Origin: Chryseobacterium sp. SORGH_AS_0447
GTDB lineage: Bacteria; Bacteroidota; Bacteroidia; Flavobacteriales; Weeksellaceae
NCBI RefSeq assembly: GCF_030818695.1
Contig: NZ_JAUTAR010000001.1
Span: 310,001-374,000 of the forward strand
Length of the DNA stretch: 64,000 nucleotides
Reading direction: 5' to 3'
Shown: in pieces, positions 33,245 through 43,135 of the stretch
How the letters are laid out: each line of letters begins with the position of its first letter
How positions within the stretch are numbered: position 1 is the first letter of the stretch
Made by a program: the position numbers and the translations under genes
Notes under the pieces: model-generated
What the model saw: only the letters and a program-made list of their open reading frames with translations
Told to the model about the DNA's origin: nothing
Databases searched by the model: none

Positions 33245-34483
33245 ATGAACGAACAGGACACAGAAAACAGATTTGAATTTCTAAAGGGCGATAAAGTACT
33301 TTGGATGGTCATTCTTGTGATCTCCATCTTCTCTATTTTCCCTGTATACTCCGCAAGTTCGAATCTGGAATATATCGTTAATAACGGGACCACGACCGGT
33401 CACGTCATCAAGCATATGTTCTTTGTGGTCTTAGGATTGGGGATCATGAGAGTGGTCGGAATGATCAAGTACGAGTACATTGGAAAGCTCAGCAGCATTC
33501 TGCTTGGGCTGATGGTGGTGTTATTGATTGTCACCATGTTTACCGGCCAGACCATCGATGGGGCAAGTGCTTCCCGATGGCTGAAAATCCCCGGAACACC
33601 GATTTCTTTCCAGCCTTCTTCGTTCGCTTTCCTAATGCTGATTATCTATCTGTGTCGGTATTTAACCAAAAAAATTACCCGTGAAAGGCTTCCGATAGAA
33701 AACATCATGTACATTTTCGGGCCGATTTTACTTGTTTTTGTCCTGGTGGCCAAAGACAACGGTTCCACGGCATTGATGATCCTGATGGTTTCCGTGATTG
33801 TGCTTATTATTGGGCAGCTGCACTGGAAATATATCGCAGGATTTATTTCTGCTTCGTTCATCGCTATCGTACTGTTTTTAGTCGTTGCCTTGAATACCAA
33901 CCTCATCGGCGGAAACCGGGTGCATACCTGGATGAGCCGGATCGAAACCTTTACCTCCAGCAAAGCGAAAACCGCTGATGTAGATGATGAAAGCGTAAAA
34001 GCCAAAAACTACCAGGTGATGCAGGCCAAAGCGGCCATCGTTCATGGGGGAATTACCGGAATGGGACCTGGCAAAAGTGCTTTGAAGCAAATGCTTCCGC
34101 AGTCCGCCTCCGACTTTATCTTCGCGGTAATTGTAGAGGAATATGGGGTAATCGGAGCTGTTTTTTTAGTGAGCTTATATTTAATCATGATTATCCGTAT
34201 TGTGATGATCGCCAGCAAGATGCCTGCCTTCTTCGGTTCTCTGCTGGTACTTAGCCTGGGAGTTATGATTTTCGTACAACTTTCGGTAAATATTGCCGTT
34301 GCCGTCAATCTCATCCCGGTTACAGGGCAGCCGCTGCCACTGATCAGTTACGGGGGAACCTCGATGCTGGTCACCTACCTGCAGCTGGGAATCATCCTGA
34401 ACATCAGCTCAAGGATTCAGATCTACGATGAAGAAGGAATGGGTAAAAAACAGAGCATCGCCGAGATAAACGATATTGCTTAA
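33245..34483 (+). CDS. ftsW: SEDS peptidoglycan glycosyltransferase FtsW
   Basis: 412 aa with about ten membrane helices. SEDS-family landmarks are present: GASASRWLKIP (about 100), FQPSSFAFLM, a catalytic-type Asp in LVAKDNGSTALMIL (about 170), and the C-terminal PVTGQPLPLISYGGTSML. It polymerises septal glycan strands together with FtsI. The start is 22 nt after murD. Confidence 0.96.
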   Translation: MNEQDTENRFEFLKGDKVLWMVILVISIFSIFPVYSASSNLEYIVNNGTTTGHVIKHMFFVVLGLGIMRVVGMIKYEYIGKLSSILLGLMVVLLIVTMFTGQTIDGASASRWLKIPGTPISFQPSSFAFLMLIIYLCRYLTKKITRERLPIENIMYIFGPILLVFVLVAKDNGSTALMILMVSVIVLIIGQLHWKYIAGFISASFIAIVLFLVVALNTNLIGGNRVHTWMSRIETFTSSKAKTADVDDESVKAKNYQVMQAKAAIVHGGITGMGPGKSALKQMLPQSASDFIFAVIVEEYGVIGAVFLVSLYLIMIIRIVMIASKMPAFFGSLLVLSLGVMIFVQLSVNIAVAVNLIPVTGQPLPLISYGGTSMLVTYLQLGIILNISSRIQIYDEEGMGKKQSIAEINDIA

Positions 34484-34532
34484 AGTTCCAAAGGAACGAC
34501 TTAACACAGGATAGGATGAAATCCTATCAAAA
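34484..34532. repeat. Double-hairpin interspersed repeat, copy 2
   Basis: Just after the ftsW stop: GTTCC-AAA-GGAAC (34485-34497) and GATAGGAT-GAA-ATCCTATC (34510-34528), both perfect stems. Compared with copy 1 at 28601, the second stem differs by paired changes, which points to conserved secondary structure. Confidence 0.75.
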
Positions 34533-34561
34533 TTGAATAAATAAATTTTTGATAAATAAAA

Positions 34562-35687
34562 ATGGACAATCATTCAGTCAATAGCCAAAAGCCAACAGCC
34601 ATCCGCGTTTTATTATCGGGCGGAGGAACGGGAGGACATATCTTTCCGGCCATTGCTATTGCCGATGAGATCAGAAAAAGATATCCGGATGCCGTTTTCC
34701 TCTTTATCGGGGCCAATGGCAAAATGGAAATGGAAAAGGTTCCGCAGGCGGGTTATCCTATCGAAGGAATCGACATTGCCGGAATCGACAGGGGAAATAT
34801 GCTGTCGAATCTGGGTCTGCCTTTTAAAATTCTGAAAAGCCTGTCCCGATCGAAAAAGATCATTAAGAATTTCAACCCCGATTTTGCTGTGGGAACCGGA
34901 GGTTTTGCCAGCGGACCGGCCTTGTACGAAGCCAGTAAACTGGGAATTCCGATTTTTATTCAGGAGCAAAATGCCCACGCCGGTGTAACGAACAAAATTT
35001 TAAGTAAAAAGGCAAAAGCCGTATTTACGGCCTATCCTAAAGTGGAAGGCTTCCCGGCTGACAAAATAAAATTCCTCGGCAACCCGATCCGTGAAAATAT
35101 TGTTTCCGGAATGCAGGATCCTGTTCTTGCCAAAGAGAAAATGGGACTTGCCAAAGACAAGCTGACCATTTTATCCGTTGGCGGCTCTTTGGGTTCAAGA
35201 ACTCTGAACAACGGGTGGAAAGACAATCTGGAACACCTGAAAGAAAAAGGCTACCAGCTAATCTGGCAGACCGGGAAACTGGATTACAGCGAACTGTCCT
35301 CCAGCCTCCAGCTTTCAGCTTCCATCCAGCTAAAAGAATTTATTAAGGAGATGGAAACGGCCTACTCGGCAGCCGATGTAATTGTTTCCCGTGCGGGTGC
35401 TATCGCCATTTCCGAACTGGCCGTGGCTCAGAAACCGGTCTTATTGGTACCTTTTCCTTTTGCTGCAGAAGACCACCAAACTAAAAATGCCTTAAATACT
35501 GGTAGAAAAAAATGCGGCCCGGATGGTAAAAGATACCGAGATGAAAGATACATTCTGGAATACGCTTTCAGAGATTTGTGAAAATGAAGATTTAAGAAAA
35601 GAAATGTCGGACAATCTAAGGTATTTTGCCAAGCCCAACGCGGCTAAAGAGATTGTGGATGAGATTTTTGAAGCAATGTCTATCTGA
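34562..35687 (+). pseudogene. murG: murG, interrupted by a single-base frameshift near the 3' end
   Basis: MurG transfers GlcNAc to lipid I to make lipid II and is essential. The frame from ATG 34562 has LSGGGTGGHIFPAIAIA, VGTGGFASGP, IQEQNAHAG, SVGGSLGSR and the donor-binding DHQTKNAL. At 35495-35498 the frame breaks: the conserved continuation LVEKNAARMVKDTEM is read from CTG 35499 in the +1 frame and runs to TGA 35687 (ending DEIFEAMSI). As read, the protein stops at 35581 after 339 aa with an unrelated tail; the restored length is about 375 aa. One extra base, A or T, between 35494 and 35499 explains this. A sequencing or assembly error is most likely, given that the gene is essential. 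N-terminal residues about 2-13 come from a short low-complexity stretch. Confidence 0.88.
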
Positions 35688-35790
35688 GAAGAAAAGACAA
35701 TATATTGAACTTGGCATTAAGAAAAGCCATTTATAGCCTTTGAAAAGGTAATTTGGAAAAGAAAGAGATTATAAAGATTTAAAATATAAA

Positions 35791-37164
35791 ATGAACCGTT
35801 TAAAAACATATCAGAATTTTTACTTCGTTGGAATCGGAGGTATCGGGATGAGTGCGCTGGCACGTTATTTCCATGCCTCAGGCAAAAAAGTTTTGGGCTA
35901 TGATAAAACCAATACCAAGCTTACGCAAGCGCTGATGAATGAAGGAATCGATATCGTTTTTGAAGATACCGTTGATGAAAAAATCACCCAGCTTCAACAG
36001 GAAAACACATTGGTAATCTATACGCCCGCCATTAAGGCTTTAGGGATTTTAGATTATTTTAATGAAAATCAGTTCGAAGTATTGAAGCGGGCAAAGGTAT
36101 TAGGTTTAATTACGGAAAATACCGACTGTATCGCTGTTGCCGGAACCCACGGAAAAACAACGACTTCCACGCTTGTTTCTCACCTGTGTAAAGAAGCGGA
36201 TCTGCCTTTTTCATGTTTCCTGGGAGGAATTTCCGAGAATTTTAAATCGAATTTCCTCTACAATGGCTCCCAATACTCTGTGGTGGAAGCCGATGAGTAC
36301 GACCGAAGTTTCCTGAACCTTTCTCCGGATTGGGCTGTGATTACTTCTACCGATGCGGATCATCTGGATATCTACGGCGATAAAAACACCATTGAAGAAG
36401 GATTCAGGCAGTTTGCAGCCTTGGTTCCTGACGACAAACAGCTGTTTGTACGAAAGGGAATTGAAATCGGAAGGCCGGCGCTGACGTATGCCGTCAACGA
36501 AGAAGCCGACTATTATTCGGATAACCTGAGAATGGAAGGCGACCAGATTTATTTTGACTTCCACACCCCTACTGAAACGGTAAAGGATTTCATCTGGGAT
36601 ACACCGGGCATCCACAATGTAGAAAATGCAACCGTAGCGTTGGCAATTCTTCACAACATAGGCGTGGATTTCGACACCCTGAAAAAAGCAATTGCCAGTT
36701 TTAAGGGCATTAAAAGAAGATATACCAAACACCGCTATGAGAACGGTAAAATTTACATCGACGATTATGCGCACCATCCAACGGAAATCAATGCCGTGAT
36801 GGGCTCGATCCGTACGTTTTACCCTGATAAAAAATTGCTGGTGGTTTTTCAGCCGCATCTCTTCAGCAGAACACGTGATTTTGCAGATGGATTTGCCGAA
36901 AGCCTCAGCCAGTCGGACGAATTGATTTTACTGGATATTTATCCCGCCAGAGAAATTCAGGAAAATTTTCAGGAAATTACTTCCGAATGGTTGTTAAAAA
37001 AAGTAACTTTAAATAAAAAGGAGGTTTCACCACTAAATGAAGCTTTCTCTAAAATAAAAGAAAAAGATTTCGATATCCTCCTCACCATCGGTGCCGGAAA
37101 CATCGACACCCTATATGATCCTGTTTGTGAGTGGATAAATGAAATGCAAAGTGAACAAAAATAA
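35791..37164 (+). CDS. murC: UDP-N-acetylmuramate:L-alanine ligase MurC
   Basis: 457 aa. The start FVGIGGIGMSALARYF is the dinucleotide-fold glycine loop; VAGTHGKTTTSTL is the ATP loop (about 118); VEADEYDRSFL, DDYAHHPTEI and FQPHLFSRT are later family blocks. It adds the first amino acid to UDP-MurNAc. It lies 103 nt after the restored murG end, in canonical order. Confidence 0.97.
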   Translation: MNRLKTYQNFYFVGIGGIGMSALARYFHASGKKVLGYDKTNTKLTQALMNEGIDIVFEDTVDEKITQLQQENTLVIYTPAIKALGILDYFNENQFEVLKRAKVLGLITENTDCIAVAGTHGKTTTSTLVSHLCKEADLPFSCFLGGISENFKSNFLYNGSQYSVVEADEYDRSFLNLSPDWAVITSTDADHLDIYGDKNTIEEGFRQFAALVPDDKQLFVRKGIEIGRPALTYAVNEEADYYSDNLRMEGDQIYFDFHTPTETVKDFIWDTPGIHNVENATVALAILHNIGVDFDTLKKAIASFKGIKRRYTKHRYENGKIYIDDYAHHPTEINAVMGSIRTFYPDKKLLVVFQPHLFSRTRDFADGFAESLSQSDELILLDIYPAREIQENFQEITSEWLLKKVTLNKKEVSPLNEAFSKIKEKDFDILLTIGAGNIDTLYDPVCEWINEMQSEQK

Positions 37165-37211
37165 AAACTAAAAAAGAAAAAACTTGGTGAACTCTGTGTT
37201 CAAAAAAGAAA

Positions 37212-38180
37212 ATGAAAAATAAATACAGAATATTAAAAATTGCTATTACGGTAATCCTTCTTGGGTTTCTGCTGAGTTTTTCGTTAAAGAAATTCAGCGG
37301 TCAGAAGATTACGGATAAGCAGATTTCTGTAAAAATGAATGAAAAAACACCGGTGTATTTCGTCGATGAGAAAGACATCCGTGAGATTGTAAAAAAGGAA
37401 AACCCTTCCGGAGAAGTAGGTGACCTGGATATTCCGGCGCTCGAAAAGAAGATCAACAACCTTCCGGCAGTAGACAGCGCCAATGTTTATCTGAATCTGA
37501 ACGGAAAACTGAACCTCGACATCAAGCAGAGGGTTCCGGTGTTCAGGCTGAATAAAGAAGGAAGAGACTTTTATGTGGATGATAAAGGCGTGGAATTCCC
37601 TATCTCGAAAACCTATTCTCATCCCTGCATGCTGGTGACGGGAAATGTGAAGAAAGAAGAATATGAAAAGCTGGCTGAGCTGGTGGAAAAAATCGATAAG
37701 GATGATTTCAGTAAAAAATACTTCATCGGGATTTCCAAAGATCGCCACGGCGATTATAATCTGCTGACCAGCGAAGGGAATTATAAAGTAGAAATAGGAG
37801 ACCTGGAAAGTATTGAGTTTAAAGTAAAGGGCTTTAAGACTTTTGTAGAAAAGTACCTTGTGTATCAGGATCCGGAAAAATACAGCATGGTTTCCGTGAA
37901 ATACCAGAACCAGATTGTGACCACTTTAAACCCCTATTTTAAAGAGAACGACAGCATCCTGGAGGCCGGTAACAAAGAACTGGCAAAAGCACCTGTACTC
38001 ACTGCAAAAGCAGTTGAGAATAGAACCAAGCCGACAGAAAATAAAAGAATAAACACCGCTTCAGCAAGAACAGCGGGGAACATAAAGAAAACTGTAACCA
38101 AACCGAAACCAACCAGAAAAACAGAGAAAAAACCTACGGCTGCAAAGCCGAAAACCAAGGCAACCGTTAAAATAGAATAA
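37212..38180 (+). CDS. ftsQ: Cell division protein FtsQ/DivIB-like
   Basis: 322 aa. There is one N-terminal membrane helix (about 8-27) and then a periplasmic POTRA/FtsQ-like domain with a region of the kind INNLPAVDSANVYLNLNGKL (about 87-106) and the QRVPVFRLN strand. The C-terminal ~55 residues are Lys/Thr/Pro-rich and probably disordered. Identity to E. coli FtsQ is low; the position between murC and ftsA, topology and length support the call. It scaffolds the divisome. Confidence 0.88.
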   Translation: MKNKYRILKIAITVILLGFLLSFSLKKFSGQKITDKQISVKMNEKTPVYFVDEKDIREIVKKENPSGEVGDLDIPALEKKINNLPAVDSANVYLNLNGKLNLDIKQRVPVFRLNKEGRDFYVDDKGVEFPISKTYSHPCMLVTGNVKKEEYEKLAELVEKIDKDDFSKKYFIGISKDRHGDYNLLTSEGNYKVEIGDLESIEFKVKGFKTFVEKYLVYQDPEKYSMVSVKYQNQIVTTLNPYFKENDSILEAGNKELAKAPVLTAKAVENRTKPTENKRINTASARTAGNIKKTVTKPKPTRKTEKKPTAAKPKTKATVKIE

Positions 38181-38199
38181 AAATCAAATCGATATAAAA

Positions 38200-39591
38200 A
38201 TGGAAAATCAAGAGTATTCAGTAGGTCTGGACATCGGGACGACGAAAATTGTCGCGATTGTCGGAAGGAGGAATGCACACGGGAAGATAGAAGTTCTCGG
38301 TGTAGGAAAGGCGAAAAGTCTTGGGGTTCACAAAGGTATTGTGAATAATATTTCGCAGACCATTAATTCAATTAAGGCTGCGGTGTTAGAAGCACAGTCC
38401 AGTGCAGGTGTTCCGATCCGTAAAGTAACGGTAGGAATTGCAGGAAAACATATCCGTTCCCTGCAGCATTCGGATTATATTATGCGTGAGCACCCCGACA
38501 AGTTTATTACAGATGACGACATTGAAGCATTAAAAGACCAGGTCAAGAAGCTGGTCATGCTCCCTGGTGAGGAAATTATCCATGTTCTTCCCCAGGAATA
38601 TAAAGTGGATTCCGAAGGTGAAATTCAGGAGCCTGTAGGAATGCACGGAAAACGTTTAGAAGCCAACTTCCATGTAGTCGTAGGGCAGATGGGAAGCATC
38701 CGCAATATTGCAAGATGCGTCCGTGAAGCCGGGCTGGAAATGGAAGCGCTTACCTTGGAACCGCTGGCATCTTCAGAAGCGGTTCTTACCAAAGAAGAAA
38801 AAGAAGCCGGTGTGGCAATTGTAGATATCGGTGGCGGAACAACGGATATTGCGATCTTTAAAGACAATATCATCCGTCATACCTGTGTAATCCCTTACGG
38901 CGGCGGCATCATTACGGAAGACATCAAAGAAGGATGCTCCATTATCGAAAAGCATGCCGAGCAGTTAAAAGTTAAATTCGGTTCTGCGGTTCCGGAATTG
39001 GAAAAAGACAGTACCTATGTTACCATTCCGGGGCTTCACGGAAGACCGGACAAAGAGATTTCTTTGAAAACCCTGGCGCAGATCATCAATGCACGGGTAG
39101 AGGAAATTCTTGAGATGGTAAATACTGAATTAAAAGCCTACGGCGCCTTTGAACAGAAGAAAAAGCTGATTGCGGGAATCGTCCTGACAGGAGGCGGATC
39201 CAACCTGAAACACCTTCGTCAGCTCGCTAATTATACGACGGGTTTTGACAGCAGAATCGGTTTTGCCAATGAGTATGTAGCGAACGATAAAAATCAGTAT
39301 CTTAAAGGCCCGGAATTTGCTACTTCGATCGGGTTATTAATGGAAAGTTTAAAGATCCGTGATAAAAAGCAGAATGCCGAAGCGCAACAGCCTATGGAAG
39401 AGGAAGTACAGCCGCAGCCGAAAGCTGAAACTGTAACTGTTCCGGCCGAAAGCGTACAGCAGATCCAGCAGCCGGAACCTGTTCAGCAACAGGAAACGAT
39501 GCAGGAACAGCAGCAGAAAAGAGCGGCAAAGCTGACCTTCGGACAGTCGCTGATGGAAAAAGTGAAAAAATTTTTTGAGGAAGTAGAGTAG
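38200..39591 (+). CDS. ftsA: Cell division protein FtsA
   Basis: 463 aa actin-like ATPase that tethers FtsZ to the membrane. Motifs are VGLDIGTTKIVAIVG (phosphate 1), VDIGGGTTDIAIF (phosphate 2) and GIVLTGGGSNLKHL (adenosine site). A Gln/Glu/Pro-rich linker (about 385-435) leads to a C-terminal amphipathic helix (LTFGQSLMEKVKKFFEEV) that should bind the membrane. It lies 19 nt after ftsQ. Confidence 0.97.
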   Translation: MENQEYSVGLDIGTTKIVAIVGRRNAHGKIEVLGVGKAKSLGVHKGIVNNISQTINSIKAAVLEAQSSAGVPIRKVTVGIAGKHIRSLQHSDYIMREHPDKFITDDDIEALKDQVKKLVMLPGEEIIHVLPQEYKVDSEGEIQEPVGMHGKRLEANFHVVVGQMGSIRNIARCVREAGLEMEALTLEPLASSEAVLTKEEKEAGVAIVDIGGGTTDIAIFKDNIIRHTCVIPYGGGIITEDIKEGCSIIEKHAEQLKVKFGSAVPELEKDSTYVTIPGLHGRPDKEISLKTLAQIINARVEEILEMVNTELKAYGAFEQKKKLIAGIVLTGGGSNLKHLRQLANYTTGFDSRIGFANEYVANDKNQYLKGPEFATSIGLLMESLKIRDKKQNAEAQQPMEEEVQPQPKAETVTVPAESVQQIQQPEPVQQQETMQEQQQKRAAKLTFGQSLMEKVKKFFEEVE

Positions 39592-39661
39592 AAATTATAA
39601 ATGAGAAGTGATAAGATGTGAATGATGCCTCAATTATCATTAATTATTAAAAAGAAAAGTT

Positions 39662-41560
39662 ATGGAAAATATAGGTACACAGGGGTTTTCGTTTGATTTG
39701 CCAAAGGGAAATTCGTCGATCATCAAGGTAATTGGTGTAGGAGGCGGCGGAAACAATGCACTCAAGCACATGTACGAGAAAGGAATTCACGGGGTAGATT
39801 TCGTGATATGTAATACGGATGCACAAACTTTAGATAATAACCCGGTTGCCAACAAAGTACAGTTGGGAACTACCATCACCGAAGGTCTTGGTGCCGGTGC
39901 GGATCCTGAAGTAGGGGAAAAATCGGCCATTGAAAGCATCGAAGACATCAAAGCAGCCATGGGTCAGAATACCAAGATGGTATTCATTACTGCCGGAATG
40001 GGCGGTGGTACGGGAACCGGTGCGGCGCCCGTAATCGCCAAGGTAGCGAAAGATATGGGTATTCTGACGGTGGGAATCGTTACCGTGCCTTTTAGCTTCG
40101 AAGGTAAAAGAAGGCTGGAACAGGCAGAAAACGGCCTTGATAAATTAAGAAACAATGTTGACTCACTGATTGTCATCAACAACGATAAATTAAGACAGCA
40201 ATTCGGAAACCTTGGGTTCAAACAGGGATTCTCAAAAGCCGATGAGGTATTGACAAACGCCGCTAAAGGAATGGCGGAAGTAATTACCGGTTACTTCGAT
40301 GTAAACATCGACTTTAGAGATGCTAAATCCGTATTGCAAAACTCCGGTACCGCATTGATGTCTACCGGAATTGCTTCCGGCGAAAACAAAGCTGAGGAAG
40401 CCGTTAGAAAAGCGCTGGATTCTCCATTATTGAACGATAATAAGATTACAGGAGCCAAAAATGTACTGTTGCTGATTAGAAGCGGTGCAGAAGAGGTAAC
40501 AATGGACGAAATTGGGGTGATCATGGATCATATCCAGAAAGAAGCCGGACATACGGCCGATATTATCTTCGGGGTAGGTGCTGATGAAGAACTGGGAGAC
40601 TCTGTAAGTGTACTGGTTATTGCAACAGGATTTTCAAACGATAACAAGAAGTTTGCAGGACCTACTGAGAAAATCAAAATCAGCCTGAACGACAGTTTTG
40701 AATCTCCGAAGGAGTCGCCTTTTAAAACAAGAGAAGAAAGAGAATCTTCCGATCACAGCTATGATTTCGGTGGAAAAAGCCTCTTCAGACTGGATGACGA
40801 AGACAGCGATATCCCGCAGTTCGGAAGCACGGCTACTGAAAAAAAAATGACTATTGGCAGCGAAGAGACTAAAACGGAAATAAAATTCTTTGATAAAGAG
40901 GAAGATAGAAACAATCCTGCCCAGCAATGGAGAAATGAGGAAGAGGAGCAGGAGTCTTTCAGCCTGTTTTCGCTGGACGACGAAGCCGAAGATCCGAATG
41001 ACCTGGAAATCGAATCTTTTACCTTTGATTTCGACAGCAAGAAGGACGAACCGCAACAAAACAATTCATTCGGCAATCCTTACACAGAGGAAAAGCCTGT
41101 AGAGTTTAACTTTTTCGTGAATGAGCCGAAGAACGATTCAAAATCCGATTACGGCCAGCCGAAAGCGGAGTTTACCTCTTCTACAGAAGTAAACCAGCTT
41201 ACCGAAGAGCCCCTTCAGAAAGTGGAACATTTCTTCCAGCACCTGAAAGAAGAACCGGTGATTGAAGATAAAGCGGAAACACAGGCTCCGAAACCGGCGG
41301 AAGAAGAATTTACGTTCGTTAATAAAACCGTGGATCAGGAAAGAGTGATGGAAAGAAGAAACAAGCTGAAAGAGTTCAACTCGCGCTACCAGAACTTCGA
41401 CAGCTCAAGCGAATTTGAGTCTGTTCCTGCTTTCAAGAGAAAAAATATTTCCATTGACGGCAATAATGCCTCAGACCAGAATATCAACACGTATCTGTCT
41501 GACAACAACGGAAACATGCAGATCAGAGAGAACAGGTTTTTAAATAAAGACGTAGACTAA
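39662..41560 (+). CDS. ftsZ: Cell division GTPase FtsZ, long C-terminal linker
   Basis: 632 aa tubulin-like GTPase that builds the Z ring. The GTPase core (about 15-330) has VGGGGNNA, the tubulin signature [18 protein letters not shown] and NNDKLRQQ. Unlike the ~380-aa E. coli protein, about 300 residues of acidic, low-complexity linker follow, with a conserved-looking patch VPAFKRKNI (about 590-598) resembling the C-terminal peptide that binds FtsA. An unusual ~35-residue tail follows this patch. Long linkers are common in Flavobacteriia. Confidence 0.97.
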   Translation: MENIGTQGFSFDLPKGNSSIIKVIGVGGGGNNALKHMYEKGIHGVDFVICNTDAQTLDNNPVANKVQLGTTITEGLGAGADPEVGEKSAIESIEDIKAAMGQNTKMVFITAGMGGGTGTGAAPVIAKVAKDMGILTVGIVTVPFSFEGKRRLEQAENGLDKLRNNVDSLIVINNDKLRQQFGNLGFKQGFSKADEVLTNAAKGMAEVITGYFDVNIDFRDAKSVLQNSGTALMSTGIASGENKAEEAVRKALDSPLLNDNKITGAKNVLLLIRSGAEEVTMDEIGVIMDHIQKEAGHTADIIFGVGADEELGDSVSVLVIATGFSNDNKKFAGPTEKIKISLNDSFESPKESPFKTREERESSDHSYDFGGKSLFRLDDEDSDIPQFGSTATEKKMTIGSEETKTEIKFFDKEEDRNNPAQQWRNEEEEQESFSLFSLDDEAEDPNDLEIESFTFDFDSKKDEPQQNNSFGNPYTEEKPVEFNFFVNEPKNDSKSDYGQPKAEFTSSTEVNQLTEEPLQKVEHFFQHLKEEPVIEDKAETQAPKPAEEEFTFVNKTVDQERVMERRNKLKEFNSRYQNFDSSSEFESVPAFKRKNISIDGNNASDQNINTYLSDNNGNMQIRENRFLNKDVD

Positions 41561-41569
41561 GAAATATAA

Positions 41570-41637
41570 CAATGTAGAAATGTACCAATGTAACAATGCC
41601 TATCATTTGGTAAGCTGTTACATTGATACATTGTTAA
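41570..41637. repeat. Short-word inverted repeat between ftsZ and the yqeY-like gene
   Basis: The left arm has AACAATGTA and CAATGTAACA; the right arm has TGTTACATTG and TACATTGTT. They would form a stem with an internal insertion in the left arm. It is built from reiterated ACAATGTA words, like the other repeats in dcw gaps. Confidence 0.7.
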
Positions 41638-41646
41638 ATTAAAATC

Positions 41647-42093
41647 ATGAGTTTAGAAAATACCATAAGTGAAGCAATAAAAACAGCCATGAGAGCTAAG
41701 GATAAAGTAGCTTTGGACTCCCTTCGTGCTGTAAAATCACAGATATTATTGCTGAAAACCGAAGCATTAGGTGCAGAAGTTTCAGCCGAGCAGGAAATCG
41801 CCATTCTTCAGAGAATGGTAAAACAGCGTAAAGATTCCCATGACCAGTTTGCCGCACAGGGAAGAAACGATCTTGCCGAAGTGGAAGAAGCACAAATGAA
41901 AATCATTGAGCAGTTCCTGCCAAAGCAACTTTCTGCAGAAGAACTGGAAGCAGAAATGAAAAATATTATCGCTGATACCGGCGCCGAATCGATGAAAGAT
42001 TTGGGAAAGGTAATGGGAATAGCATCAAAATCTTTAGCCGGAAAATCGGATGGAAAAAGCATTTCCGAAATGGCGAAGAAGCTGCTTTCCTAA
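41647..42093 (+). CDS. GatB/YqeY domain protein
   Basis: 148 aa. Two helical segments form the YqeY fold: an N-terminal part (MRAKDKVALDSLRAVKSQIL) and a C-terminal tail like that of the GatB amidotransferase (DLGKVMGIASKSLAGKSDGKSISEMAKKLL). Stand-alone YqeY proteins have been linked to tRNA-dependent amidation but are not well defined. It is the last gene of the dcw run and is followed by a strong terminator. Confidence 0.92.
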   Translation: MSLENTISEAIKTAMRAKDKVALDSLRAVKSQILLLKTEALGAEVSAEQEIAILQRMVKQRKDSHDQFAAQGRNDLAEVEEAQMKIIEQFLPKQLSAEELEAEMKNIIADTGAESMKDLGKVMGIASKSLAGKSDGKSISEMAKKLLS

Positions 42094-42186
42094 TATAATT
42101 GATATTTGATGATTGACAAAGTCATCATTTACCGTTATTTTTATTTATTGTTGGATATTCAACCTTTGCATATCGATTTGATTAAA

Positions 42187-42217
42187 GAAGCCCGGAACTT
42201 TTTAAGTTCCGGGCTTC
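42187..42217 (+). terminator. Strong terminator ending the dcw cluster
   Basis: GAAGCCCGGAACTT (42187-42200) and AAGTTCCGGGCTTC (42204-42217) form a perfect 14-bp stem with a TTT loop, followed by ATTTTTGTG. Confidence 0.95.
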
Positions 42218-42451
42218 ATTTTTGTGTTCAGATTTTATTTAATAATGATGATTCTCATTCAGAATTAATCATTTAAATAAAACTGAGGGAAATAGTAAAC
42301 GTTTTTTCATTCTCCATTGTTTTCAGAATCATTTCAAATTTACTAATATTTTATGGATATTAACATATTTAATTCACAAAATAACAAATATGATTATACA
42401 ATTAATACTCAGTGCATTCTGTTTAACAAAAACATCGATAGTTTTTATATA

Positions 42452-42482
42452 TTGATGAAGAGCGGGGAATTCCTTAAATTTG
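42452..42482 (+). promoter_or_regulatory. Promoter of the bacilliredoxin gene
   Basis: TTG at 42452-42454, 20 nt, then TAAATTTG at 42475-42482, a full match to the Bacteroidota -33/-7 arrangement. The start codon is 22 nt downstream of the -7 box. Confidence 0.75.
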
Positions 42483-42503
42483 TACTTTACAAAAAACAAA
42501 AAT

Positions 42504-42914
42504 ATGTATCCACAAGATTTAGTAATGCCGATGAAGGCTGAACTTACAGATAAAGGCTTTGAGGATCTGACCACACCGGTGCAGGTAGAAGAAGCATTAA
42601 AACAATCAGGAACCACGCTTTTGGTAATCAATTCTGTATGCGGATGTGCTGCAGGAGCGGCAAGACCGGGCGTTGTTTATTCTTTAACAGGAGATAAGAA
42701 GCCAGATCATTTAACAACGGTTTTCGCAGGTTTTGATACAGAAGCTGTTGTAGAAGCCAGAAAACATTTGGCACCATTCCCTCCAAGCTCTCCTTGTGTA
42801 GCACTTTTCAAAGACGGAGAATTGGTTCACATGCTGGAAAGACACCATATCGAAGGAAATCCTGCTGGAGCAATTGCTGCAAACCTTCAGGCTGCTTATG
42901 ATGAGTACTGTTAA
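42504..42914 (+). CDS. Bacilliredoxin, BrxA/BrxB (YphP/YqiW) family
   Basis: 136 aa from ATG 42504 (MYPQDLVMPMKAEL); the upstream in-frame extension overlaps the promoter. The CGC active site is at Cys46-Gly-Cys48 (SVCGCAAGAARPG), with the family segment SPCVALFKDGELVHMLERHHIEG. These proteins reduce mixed disulfides of low-molecular-weight thiols such as bacillithiol on proteins. The sequence thus hints at a bacillithiol-type redox buffer. Confidence 0.93.
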   Translation: MYPQDLVMPMKAELTDKGFEDLTTPVQVEEALKQSGTTLLVINSVCGCAAGAARPGVVYSLTGDKKPDHLTTVFAGFDTEAVVEARKHLAPFPPSSPCVALFKDGELVHMLERHHIEGNPAGAIAANLQAAYDEYC

Positions 42915-43122
42915 GAATAGAACGGAACTTTAAGTATAGAAACCGCTGCCAGTTGGCAGTGGTTTTTTGCTTCCCAAAATTTTCATTAATAATTTTTACC
43001 CGTAAATATTTAGCTACCACACTTTCTTTAGGTCTTGTACGACTCTGCATAAAACACGCAAAAAACACTATAAAATTTACATTTTTACGTCAGAAAAAAT
43101 TCCTGGAAAATCCAATTATTGT

Positions 43123-43130
43123 TATATTTG
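43123..43130 (+). promoter_or_regulatory. -7 box of the GH3 gene
   Basis: TATATTTG matches TAnnTTTG exactly and is 5 nt before ATG 43136. Transcription would start at or next to the start codon, giving a leaderless message. No -33 TTG is seen. Confidence 0.5.
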
Positions 43131-43135
43131 TTGGA

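Larger units (their letters stand above)
42094..42503. other. 410-bp gap
   Basis: It holds the terminator at 42187-42217 and the bacilliredoxin promoter at 42452-42482. The intervening AT-rich sequence contains an apparent 62-codon frame (42353-42541), rejected because the promoter and the next gene's start lie within it. Nothing else is recognisable. Confidence 0.6.

Noticed and set aside
42353..42541. 62-codon ORF upstream of the bacilliredoxin
   Set aside because: A full -33/-7 promoter and the downstream gene's start lie within it; AT-rich sequence of this length opens frames by chance.
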